A stretch of DNA of 5,674 bases from Armatimonadota bacterium. Lineage in GTDB: Bacteria; Armatimonadota; UBA5829. Both the position numbers and the translations under genes were made by a program. Below are positions 1 to 5,674 of the stretch, piece after piece. Below the pieces are notes generated by a model. It searched no databases and was not told the DNA's origin. It saw nothing but the letters and a program-made list of their open reading frames with translations. The stretch covers positions 1-5,674 of the forward strand of contig JAEWSK010000010.1 of assembly GCA_023398345.1 (NCBI GenBank), given 5' to 3'. Numbering within the stretch: position 1 is the stretch's first letter; each line of letters opens with the position of its first letter.

Positions 1-533
1 ATATTGTCAAAGTGATGGCGGATCGAGCGTATGCGGACGCATATCGCATCGTGCCGGTGGTGATGCTCGGCTTGATTGCGTGGGCGGCATCAAGCGTCTT
101 TGAAACAGGCGTGCTATTGGCTAAGAAAACTTACTTTCGCACGCTCGGTCATTTGCTGTCGGCGGGCATTGTTGCTGTTGCATATTTATTGCTGATTCCT
201 CGATACGGTGTGATGGGAGCCGCATGGTCTACTGTTGTCGGGTTCGGCGTTATGGCGGTGTCTACATATATATTTTCGCAAAGGCTCTATTCGATTCCAT
301 ACGATATCCGTCGCGCCTTTTTGCTGTTTGGCGTGGCAATCGGCTTATATGCTGTCGCACAAATATTACCCGGCGCGAGCGTTGAAATGATTGCAATCAG
401 GACATTAGTCGTGTTGACGTGCCCGTTGATTTTATATGCGACGGGCTATTTTGATATTGATGACATGTCCGCGCTTATGGGTGCTGCGCGGTCTATTTTG
501 CATAAGTACACTTTTGCAAAAAGGAAGGTGTGA
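1..533 (+). CDS. Wzx-type polysaccharide flippase, C-terminal part (5' end outside window)
   Basis: The reading frame is open from base 3 (ATT GTC AAA GTG ATG) to the TGA at 531-533, giving about 176 visible residues. No start codon here is convincing, because the frame is open to the window edge and the GTG/ATG at 12-17 lies inside a membrane-protein sequence, so this is the end of a longer protein. The visible part has about five hydrophobic segments (roughly residues 17-37, 48-65, 70-91, 105-122 and 128-146 counted from base 3). The pattern LIPRYGVMGAAW (residues 64-75) closely matches the 'LIP.yG..GAA' signature in the C-terminal half of polysaccharide flippases of the MATE/MOP superfamily, and the preceding GVLLAKKT is also typical. 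Such proteins move undecaprenyl-linked oligosaccharide across the inner membrane. The tail is short and basic (FAKRKV). The family is fairly secure; the substrate is unknown. Confidence 0.82.
   Translation, partial: IVKVMADRAYADAYRIVPVVMLGLIAWAASSVFETGVLLAKKTYFRTLGHLLSAGIVAVAYLLLIPRYGVMGAAWSTVVGFGVMAVSTYIFSQRLYSIPYDIRRAFLLFGVAIGLYAVAQILPGASVEMIAIRTLVVLTCPLILYATGYFDIDDMSALMGAARSILHKYTFAKRKV
521..528 (+). promoter_or_regulatory. Ribosome binding site for the GT2 gene
   Basis: AAGGAAGG lies 9 bases upstream of the ATG at 538 and inside the last codons of the flippase gene. It decides the start of the GT2 gene at 538 rather than the upstream in-frame ATG at 436, which would place about 98 bases inside the flippase gene and has no comparable site. 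Confidence 0.7.
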
Positions 534-537
534 GCGC

Positions 538-1473
538 ATGCCGAAAGTCAGCGTTATAATTCCAACTTATAACTATGGCCATATGCTTGCTGAGTCCATT
601 GATTCGGTGCTTACTCAGGACTATGACGACTTTGAGCTGATTATTGTCGATGACGGCTCGACTGACAATACAGCCGCAGTTGTGCTTGAATACGGTGACC
701 GACTTCGATATGTAAAGCAAGATCACGCGGGTATTGCGATTGCTCGCAATACCGGTGTCGCATGCGCGCGTGGAAAGCTGATTGCATTTCAAGACGCCGA
801 CGATTTGTGGGTCACTGACACACTCGCAATGAGAGTGAGCGCAATGGAACGTCACCCCGAGTTGGGCATGGTCTTTGGCGATGTATCTGTCGAGCGAGAT
901 GGAAAAACGCTCTTTTCATCGTTTCTGAGCGAGCGCAAGGCGCTTGTAGAGTTAAAAACAGTAAGTGATGGCGAGTTGCGCATAATTGCCGATAGCGCGT
1001 TTTCCGCGTTGCTAAAAGAGCGGTTCATACCCGTTCCTACAATCATAATTCCCAAGAGGCGATTCGACGAGGTCGGGTTGTGGGACTCGGAAATGGACGG
1101 CGTGGAGGATTACGAATTTTACCTGCGATTGTCAAGAGAGTTTCCACTTGGGTATATCAATAAAGTGCTTGCACGCTGCCGAATACATGGCGCGAATATC
1201 AGTTGCGATGTTATCCGGCAAAACGAGCGGCGCATAGGAATGCTTCGTCAATTTGAAAACGATTCGAGCTTGTCGAATGCTGATAGGCTGGGTTTGCGCC
1301 GTCGCCTGTCTGAGCTATACATTGAGTCCGCATGGTATTTCAAAAATGCAGGTTTTCCTGAGCGTGCTAGAGCGGACTACCTGTGCGCATGGTCGTTTGA
1401 TAAGTGTAATTGCGGCGCACTGCTGCGCTGTGCTGCGACGCTTGGGCGTCATTCGAGAGGAAGCGTTTTGTGA
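538..1473 (+). CDS. Family 2 glycosyltransferase
   Basis: This 311-residue protein is a GT-A fold, GT2-family glycosyltransferase that should transfer a nucleotide-activated sugar to a lipid-linked acceptor on the cytoplasmic face of the inner membrane. The N-terminus VSVIIPTYNYG (residues 4-14) is the classic nucleotide-binding strand. IIVDDGSTD (35-43) is the second family motif, ARNTG (69-73) the third, and QDADD (85-89) is the DxD-type metal/nucleotide-sugar motif. VEDYEFYLRL (189-198) carries the acidic pair E190-D191, the usual place of the catalytic base, and RCRIHGANIS (213-222) matches the 'YR.H..N.S' element ending the catalytic domain. Residues about 245-305 look helical and probably form a small C-terminal domain. 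An in-frame ATG at 436 is rejected because the domain begins exactly at 538, which also has a good ribosome site. It starts 4 bases after the flippase stop and ends in a GTGA overlap with the next gene. Donor and acceptor sugars are unknown. Confidence 0.93.
   Translation: MPKVSVIIPTYNYGHMLAESIDSVLTQDYDDFELIIVDDGSTDNTAAVVLEYGDRLRYVKQDHAGIAIARNTGVACARGKLIAFQDADDLWVTDTLAMRVSAMERHPELGMVFGDVSVERDGKTLFSSFLSERKALVELKTVSDGELRIIADSAFSALLKERFIPVPTIIIPKRRFDEVGLWDSEMDGVEDYEFYLRLSREFPLGYINKVLARCRIHGANISCDVIRQNERRIGMLRQFENDSSLSNADRLGLRRRLSELYIESAWYFKNAGFPERARADYLCAWSFDKCNCGALLRCAATLGRHSRGSVL
1456..1463 (+). promoter_or_regulatory. Ribosome binding site for the GT4-like gene
   Basis: AGAGGAAG ends 6 bases before the GTG at 1470 and supports that GTG as the start. 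The alternative ATG at 1410 would add 20 residues that are read from inside the GT2 gene and do not look like the start of a glycosyltransferase. Confidence 0.68.
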
Positions 1474-2780
1474 CTCGCCGGATACTAATTGTGACACATC
1501 ACTTTCCACCGTCAACGGTGGCGGCGTCTTTCAGGCCGCTTCGGCTGGCAAAATACCTGCCGGAGTTGGACTATAGGGTGTGGGTCGTCTCCGCGACTGC
1601 CGGGTCATACCCGTCTGGTCGAACCGATTTGCAACTAAACAATGAACTGCCAAAGTCAGTTTGCGTTACTCGAGTTCCGAATTTTAACCCATTGATTTCC
1701 TACGAGCGCCGTCGGCCGCCGAGTGAGCCCGACTCAAAAAGCATCGATAAACCTAAAATTCCAAATGTTAAGGGTTTTATGGCCGAGCTTTTCAAATTTC
1801 CAGACATTGACGCGCCCTGGGCAATGGCAAGTGTCGCATTGTCGCTGTATATTGTGCTGCGCAATCGAATCGACGTGATTTACACTAGCGCACCTCCATT
1901 TGGGGCGCATTTGCTTGGGCTTGCGCTTAAAAAGCTAACTGGCAAGCCCTGGATTGCGCATTACGGCAATCCGTGGACAGATAACCCATCAATAAGCTGG
2001 AACTGTCGGTTATTTAAGCGCGGCTGCGAGCGGTTGGATAGGGCGATAGTTCGTAACGCCGATGCAGTGCTCGTGCTTGATGATATACTTGCCGACTGCA
2101 TTCGCGATCTCGGTCGACATGATCGGGTATATGTCCATCCAAACGGCTTTGATCCCGATCACTTTGCGCCGACTGACATGCCTGCGGGCAAGTTTACGAT
2201 AACTTACGCCGGGTCGCTTTATAACATGCACGACCCGCATGTTATATACGATGCTATATCAATCATTGAGCGCAAGAATCCAATTGCGCGTGCCGGCATG
2301 CGATTTATATTTGCCGGGCCGCCGAAATGCGATCCGATGCGCGCGGGCGCTCCGGAGAATGTCGAGTTTGTCGGGCCGCTAGGTCATGCCGATCTCGCGC
2401 GTCAGCTAAATGACTCGCATGTGCTGCTGGAGTTTTTGACTGCGTCGGACGAGCAGAAGTTTACGATCCCATGCAAGCTATATGAATACATGGCCGCACG
2501 CAGGCCGATACTAGCCGTTACGCCCGAAGGGCCTCTTGCAAATGAAGTGCGTCGACTCGATCTTGGTAAAGTTGCGCCATGCAATAATCCTAGCGCGGTC
2601 GCGCAGGCGATATTAGATTTTTACGCAGCCTATAAAGCAGGCTCGCTGCGCGCCCCATGCAACCCAGAGATAGACGCGTATTGCGCGCCGAATCAAGCCC
2701 GCGCATTTGCAAAAGTGGTCGAGGAAGTGTGCGCAGTTGATGACTGTGAGCCGGTGGTCGTCCGTGGGAGGTCGCGATGA
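1470..2780 (+). CDS. GT4-like (GT-B fold) glycosyltransferase
   Basis: Starting from GTG at 1470 the protein has 436 residues and opens with RRILIVTHHFPPS (3-15), the usual first strand and loop of GT4 enzymes. The N-terminal domain contains DVIYTSAPPFGAHL (135-148) and WIAHYGNPWTD (161-171), both family-like. The C-terminal nucleotide-sugar domain shows HPNGFD (223-228), ITYAGSLYNMH (about 244-254), FAGPP (281-285), VEFVGPL (298-304) and PCKLYEYMAARRPILA (334-349), where E339 sits in the donor-binding 'K..EYma...Pila' region. Its length is normal for the family. It probably adds a sugar to the lipid-linked repeat unit on the cytoplasmic side. The GTG start overlaps the GT2 stop (GTGA, 1470-1473) and its own stop overlaps the next ATG (ATGA, 2777-2780), suggesting translational coupling on both sides. 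Sugar specificity cannot be predicted. Confidence 0.88.
   Translation: MTRRILIVTHHFPPSTVAASFRPLRLAKYLPELDYRVWVVSATAGSYPSGRTDLQLNNELPKSVCVTRVPNFNPLISYERRRPPSEPDSKSIDKPKIPNVKGFMAELFKFPDIDAPWAMASVALSLYIVLRNRIDVIYTSAPPFGAHLLGLALKKLTGKPWIAHYGNPWTDNPSISWNCRLFKRGCERLDRAIVRNADAVLVLDDILADCIRDLGRHDRVYVHPNGFDPDHFAPTDMPAGKFTITYAGSLYNMHDPHVIYDAISIIERKNPIARAGMRFIFAGPPKCDPMRAGAPENVEFVGPLGHADLARQLNDSHVLLEFLTASDEQKFTIPCKLYEYMAARRPILAVTPEGPLANEVRRLDLGKVAPCNNPSAVAQAILDFYAAYKAGSLRAPCNPEIDAYCAPNQARAFAKVVEEVCAVDDCEPVVVRGRSR
2220..2246. repeat. Perfect 10-bp inverted repeat with 7-base loop inside the GT4-like gene
   Basis: Bases 2220-2229 (TATAACATGC) are the exact reverse complement of 2237-2246 (GCATGTTATA), separated by ACGACCC. 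The repeat lies in the codons for LYNMHDPHVIY of the glycosyltransferase. There is no run of T after the second arm, so it does not look like an intrinsic terminator. It could form a hairpin in the mRNA or be a chance palindrome. Confidence 0.6.
2766..2771 (+). promoter_or_regulatory. Ribosome binding site for the polymerase/ligase gene
   Basis: GGGAGG ends 5 bases before the ATG at 2777, within the last codons of the GT4-like gene. It fixes the start at 2777 in preference to the later in-frame ATG at 2804 (residue 10). Confidence 0.72.
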
Positions 2781-4219
2781 AAGAGCGAATCTCTGATTTG
2801 AACATGACGATTGCCGACACGTGCATACCCGGCTGGATGGTCGGTCTCGGTGTGATGTCGGTTTGCTTTCTTGGCGGGTTGTCACTTGCGTGGATTCCAC
2901 CGGAGGCCGTTTTGGGCCTCACTATCATCGGAATACTTGCCGTTATTAGCGTGCGGTGGCCATATGCGGGCCTCATTTTATATTTGTGTATGGAATATCT
3001 TCGGCCCACAGAGCGACTTCCAGTGCTTGCGCCGCTGCATTTGACGAGAGTGGTTGCTATATTCGTGCTAGTAGGCTGGCTGCTAAGGCGCAGGCGCGAT
3101 GGTTTTGAGCTGTGGGTTCGAGCACCGGAGAATACGGCTGTTTTGTTGTTTTTTGCGGCGTCAGGTGCGTCGGTGTTGTTTGCCTTTTGGAAAGCTATTG
3201 CATTTGACACGACAATTGACGTTGCTCGCATGGCGATTGTGTTTATTCTCATCGAAAACATAGTTAATAATCCCAAGCGGCTGGCTGGATTTATGATCGC
3301 ATTTGTACTTCTGAACGTCTGTGCCAGTGCCGAGCAATTGTATCGCTACGCCAGTTCATCGGCTGGTGCGGAGGGGTTGGTCAGAGCGGCGGGAACGGGG
3401 TCGTTTCTTGGAGAAGATGGCGACTTCGCGCTTGCTATGTGCGTGGCGTTGCCTTTTGTTTACTATCTCGCATGGAGCAAGATTCGCCCGATTTTGCGGG
3501 TGATAAGCGGTATTGCGGGGGTGATGATGGTGTGTTCGGTTATGGCGACGGGATCGCGTGGGGGAGTTGTAGGCTTGGGGAGTGTGTTTTTTGCACTTGC
3601 ACTGCGAAGCAGGCGACGGCTGGTTGCATTGCTTGCGATTGTGGCAGTGGCCTTTGTTGTATTCACGCTGTCGCCGACGGCGTATAAGTCGCGCGTTGCT
3701 ACGATTTTTTCGTCCGAACGCGACCAATCTTCGCAGAGCCGCATTATCTCTTGGAAAGCTGCGCGAGAGATGTTTGTTGAGCATCCCTTACTTGGGGTGG
3801 GGGCTGGAAATTTTATGTCGGCGTTCGTAGGACGCTACGGCGGCGCATATAGCTGGAGCCGAAATACGCATAATGTCTTTTACCAAGCCGCGGCGGAGCT
3901 TGGAATATGCGGACTGGTGACATTTATCGCTATGCTTATTTGCGCATTTGCGCGAAGTGCCTCCCTAAATGCGCGACTCGTCCGTGCGGGTCTCGGCGAT
4001 ACGACAGTTGCATCATACACCGCCGCGCTGTTTCCGGCAGTGCTGGGCTTTTTAGTGTCCGGCTCGTTTCAAACGCCGCTTTATTATCCCCATATCTATC
4101 TTCTCGCGGCGCTAGGCGTCGCACTCAGCAATATCGCCGCTCCAATGCTAAAAGAACGCGAGAAACCGGAGGCTCGATCCAATAGATGGCGAAAGCGCTT
4201 AACGCCGCAGTCCAAATAG
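2777..4219 (+). CDS. Wzy/WaaL-type O-antigen polymerase or ligase, inner-membrane protein
   Basis: A 480-residue, very hydrophobic protein with about 12-14 predicted membrane segments (for example residues 19-40, 43-59, 62-75, 89-103, 119-139, 143-161, 166-180, 215-229, 236-257, 264-276, 281-298, 371-393, 409-451). It shows the core of the Wzy_C/O-antigen ligase family: SRGG (260-263), then a large loop with R322, W326, HPLLGVGAGNF (336-346) and NTHNVFYQAAAELGICGL (363-380), where H365 is the position of the histidine essential in WaaL-type ligases. LYLCMEYLRP (68-77) and LGEDGDFALAM (211-221) resemble the exosortase A-associated ligase-like subgroup, from memory of that family. It would polymerise repeat units or transfer the glycan to an acceptor in the periplasm. 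The C-terminal tail is strongly basic (KEREKPEARSNRWRKR), fitting a cytoplasmic end. It overlaps the upstream gene by ATGA and the downstream gene by 34 bases. Family is clear; polymerase versus ligase is not. Confidence 0.88.
   Translation: MKERISDLNMTIADTCIPGWMVGLGVMSVCFLGGLSLAWIPPEAVLGLTIIGILAVISVRWPYAGLILYLCMEYLRPTERLPVLAPLHLTRVVAIFVLVGWLLRRRRDGFELWVRAPENTAVLLFFAASGASVLFAFWKAIAFDTTIDVARMAIVFILIENIVNNPKRLAGFMIAFVLLNVCASAEQLYRYASSSAGAEGLVRAAGTGSFLGEDGDFALAMCVALPFVYYLAWSKIRPILRVISGIAGVMMVCSVMATGSRGGVVGLGSVFFALALRSRRRLVALLAIVAVAFVVFTLSPTAYKSRVATIFSSERDQSSQSRIISWKAAREMFVEHPLLGVGAGNFMSAFVGRYGGAYSWSRNTHNVFYQAAAELGICGLVTFIAMLICAFARSASLNARLVRAGLGDTTVASYTAALFPAVLGFLVSGSFQTPLYYPHIYLLAALGVALSNIAAPMLKEREKPEARSNRWRKRLTPQSK
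4168..4172 (+). promoter_or_regulatory. Ribosome binding site for the FemAB-like gene, long spacing
   Basis: GGAGG lies 13 bases before the ATG at 4186, longer than the usual 5-9. No other ATG, GTG or TTG occurs in this frame in the first 40 codons, and W20 already belongs to the conserved family start, so 4186 remains the best start despite the spacing. Confidence 0.5.
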
Positions 4220-5280
4220 ACTGCGAATTTGAAGACGAAGAGTGGGTCGATTTTGTCGAGTCGGCAACTGATGCGACTCCTGCCCATCAAATCGTCTGGC
4301 GCAATCTCATCAGTGATATTTTTTGCTACGAACCAGCGTATCGAGTCGTGCGGCGCGACGGACAAATTTGCGGCGCACTTCCTGCCTTTGTCGTTCCGAG
4401 CGCATTGCTGGGTAGGCACATTATATCGGTTCCGTTTTTGAACTCCGGCGGAATATGCGCAATTGACGAGCAGTGCCGCACGGCACTTATTGACGAATCA
4501 AAGCGAATGCTCAGCGCACATCGCGCGCGTTATATTGAAATGCGGTGCGCATACCCTCCGCCAAATGAAATGCCTGCAAAAACGCACAAGGTTCGTATCA
4601 TACTCGATTTGCCAAAATCATCCGATGCGTTGTGGGCATCACTGCGAAGCGAGATACGCAATCGAATTCGGCGTGCAGAAAAAGAGGGTTTGACGGTCGA
4701 GTTCGGTTCAAAAGACATAAATGGCTTCTACAGTGTATTTGCTGAGAACATGCGCGAACTTGGCGTTCCAGCGCATCCTCGCGTCTTCTTTGAAAATGTT
4801 CTTCGTTTGCTGAGAGTAAATAGTGGAGAGCCGTATGTTGAAAAAAATCGGAGGCCCATCGCAAACGCCGAACTTGTAGTGGTAAAAGACGGCAGCAAAA
4901 TTATCGGTGGAGCAATACTGATTTACTTTCGAGATACGGTTGAAGTTCCGTGGGTGTCATGCTCGCGTTCGCATTTCGACAAATGCCCCAACAATTTGCT
5001 CTATTGGGCAATATTGCGGCGCGCATGCGAGTTGGGACTGCGCATTTTCGACTTTGGCAGATCCAGCCCAAGCACTGGCCCAGCCGTTTTTAAGATGCGA
5101 TGGGGCGCTCGTGCGGAGCAGCTTTATTGGCACTATGTTTTGCCGAATGGTGCTTCTCTGCCCAGTGAAACAAGCTCTGCAGATCCTAAATTTCAACTGG
5201 CGTCGGCTGTCTGGAAACATGCGCCGCGCTTTTTTACTGACTTTGTCGGTCCTCGAATAATCGGTCATTTACCCGGATGA
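4186..5280 (+). CDS. FemAB/GNAT-fold acyltransferase-like protein, XrtA/PEP-CTERM-associated type
   Basis: A 364-residue soluble protein without signal peptide. Its landmarks match the FemAB-related family found with exosortase A polysaccharide loci: W20 and a conserved tryptophan region (HQIVWRN, 34-40), GALPAFVV (63-70), LLGRHIISVPFLNSGG (74-89), a basic helix with SEIRNRIRRAEKEGL (155-169), MRELGVPAHPRVFF (189-202), and the strongest signature FDFGRSSPSTGP (288-299) followed by FKMRWGA (302-308). FemAB relatives in peptidoglycan synthesis add amino acids from aminoacyl-tRNA to cell-wall precursors; the substrate of this branch is not established to my knowledge, but its setting suggests acylation or aminoacylation of a glycan intermediate in the cytoplasm. 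The gene starts inside the polymerase/ligase gene (34-base overlap) and ends with two tandem in-frame stops (TGA at 5278 and 5281), the first overlapping the ATG of the deacetylase gene. An exosortase is not present in this window. Confidence 0.85.
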   Translation: MAKALNAAVQIDCEFEDEEWVDFVESATDATPAHQIVWRNLISDIFCYEPAYRVVRRDGQICGALPAFVVPSALLGRHIISVPFLNSGGICAIDEQCRTALIDESKRMLSAHRARYIEMRCAYPPPNEMPAKTHKVRIILDLPKSSDALWASLRSEIRNRIRRAEKEGLTVEFGSKDINGFYSVFAENMRELGVPAHPRVFFENVLRLLRVNSGEPYVEKNRRPIANAELVVVKDGSKIIGGAILIYFRDTVEVPWVSCSRSHFDKCPNNLLYWAILRRACELGLRIFDFGRSSPSTGPAVFKMRWGARAEQLYWHYVLPNGASLPSETSSADPKFQLASAVWKHAPRFFTDFVGPRIIGHLPG

Positions 5281-5674
5281 TGAATGCAAGATATGCGATT
5301 TCGAATATGCTCCAATGCACAGGCGTGAACGCGCGCACTTTGAACAAGCGTCGTGGTTCGCTTGCTGTGTTGTGCTACCACAGGGTGCTTGATTCGGATG
5401 ATCCCGCGCGTGCAGTCTCGCATCCTTCGCTGGTGACATCGACGAATGTTTTCGAGCAGCAGATGGAGATTATATCCCATAACTTCTGGCCAATTACGCT
5501 CACTGAAGCCATGTCATGGCTTGATGGCTACACAGAAATTTTGCAAAATGCGGTTTTAATCACTTTTGATGACGGCTGGATCGATACATACGCAAATGCG
5601 TTTCCGATAATGAAACGCCTGGGCATAGCTGGAACAGTGTTTCTCGCGACCGCCTTTATTGGCACGAACAGACG
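5277..5674 (+). CDS. NodB-type polysaccharide deacetylase, N-terminal part (3' end outside window)
   Basis: The frame opens at ATG 5277 (or the adjacent ATG at 5280) and stays open to the window edge, giving 132 complete codons. LAVLCYHRV (29-37) and the motif ITFDDGWIDTYANAFPIM (95-112) identify a carbohydrate esterase 4 / NodB-fold deacetylase: D98 and D99 are the catalytic base and metal ligand positions of motif 1, and RLGIAGTVFLATAFIG (114-129) is the usual next strand. The second motif (HxxxH) lies beyond the window, so activity cannot be judged. These enzymes remove N- or O-acetyl groups from sugars. No signal peptide is apparent: the N-terminus is moderately basic with no hydrophobic stretch, suggesting a cytoplasmic enzyme acting on an intermediate. 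It does not resemble the start of the XrtA-associated deacetylase family, which lacks the YHRV element as I recall it. No clear ribosome site precedes the ATG, so translation probably depends on coupling to the FemAB-like gene through the ATGA overlap. Confidence 0.88.
   Translation, partial: MMNARYAISNMLQCTGVNARTLNKRRGSLAVLCYHRVLDSDDPARAVSHPSLVTSTNVFEQQMEIISHNFWPITLTEAMSWLDGYTEILQNAVLITFDDGWIDTYANAFPIMKRLGIAGTVFLATAFIGTNR

Noticed and set aside
436..537. Upstream in-frame ATG that would lengthen the GT2 protein by 34 residues
   Set aside because: The extension lies inside the flippase gene, precedes the conserved GT2 start VSVIIPTYN, and the ATG at 538 has a good ribosome site.
1410..1469. 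In-frame ATG that would lengthen the GT4-like protein by 20 residues
   Set aside because: The extension would be read from inside the GT2 gene; the GTG at 1470 has a well-spaced ribosome site and starts right before the first conserved strand.
2903..2920. GAGGCC / GGCCTC inverted repeat with a GTTTTG loop
   Set aside because: A 6-bp stem is expected by chance about once per loop length in a window of this size, it is within coding sequence, and no T run follows.
2590..3276. 228-codon open frame on the minus strand opposite the end of the GT4-like gene and the start of the polymerase/ligase gene
   Set aside because: It lies wholly opposite two strongly supported genes, its translation is rich in S/T/R/P without recognisable motifs, and it has no operon partner on that strand.
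3356..3784. Minus-strand 142-codon open frame rich in Arg, His and Asn opposite the polymerase/ligase gene
   Set aside because: The composition is what reverse reading of membrane-protein codons produces; no domain is recognisable.
1..5674. Search for promoters, terminators, tRNA genes, CRISPR arrays, insertion sequences and attachment sites
   Set aside because: No non-coding gap longer than 4 bases exists on the + strand, and no repeat array, transposase or clover-leaf-like sequence was recognised by eye.

Overview
The window reads as one uninterrupted stretch of a surface-polysaccharide (exopolysaccharide or O-antigen type) biosynthesis operon, all on the + strand. It holds, in order: the C-terminal end of a Wzx-type flippase, a family 2 glycosyltransferase, a GT4-like glycosyltransferase, a multi-spanning Wzy/WaaL-type polymerase or ligase, a FemAB/GNAT-fold acyltransferase-like protein of the kind often seen next to exosortase A (XrtA) exopolysaccharide genes, and the N-terminal part of a NodB-type polysaccharide deacetylase. 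The first and last genes run off the window.

Genes are packed with essentially no intergenic DNA: a 4-base gap between flippase and GT2, a GTGA overlap between GT2 and GT4, an ATGA overlap between GT4 and the polymerase/ligase, a 34-base overlap into the FemAB-like gene, and an ATGA overlap into the deacetylase. I see no promoter, terminator, tRNA/rRNA gene, CRISPR array or insertion sequence, and there is no non-coding stretch of even 10 bases. Transcription must start upstream of base 1 and end beyond base 5674, if the operon behaves as it looks.

A likely division of labour (inference from families): the two glycosyltransferases extend a lipid-linked oligosaccharide on the cytoplasmic face of the inner membrane; the FemAB-like protein and the deacetylase adjust substituents on it; the flippase moves it across the membrane; and the Wzy/WaaL-like protein polymerises it or transfers it to an acceptor on the periplasmic side. 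The sugars cannot be read from the sequence.

The gene set points to a Gram-negative bacterium, most likely a proteobacterium. Base composition is mixed, with several sampled stretches near 40% G+C and others near 60-70%, which is common for polysaccharide loci. I cannot name the genus. No clearly new system is visible; the least routine points are the FemAB-like enzyme in this setting, the undecided polymerase/ligase role, and a perfect 10-bp inverted repeat inside the GT4 gene.
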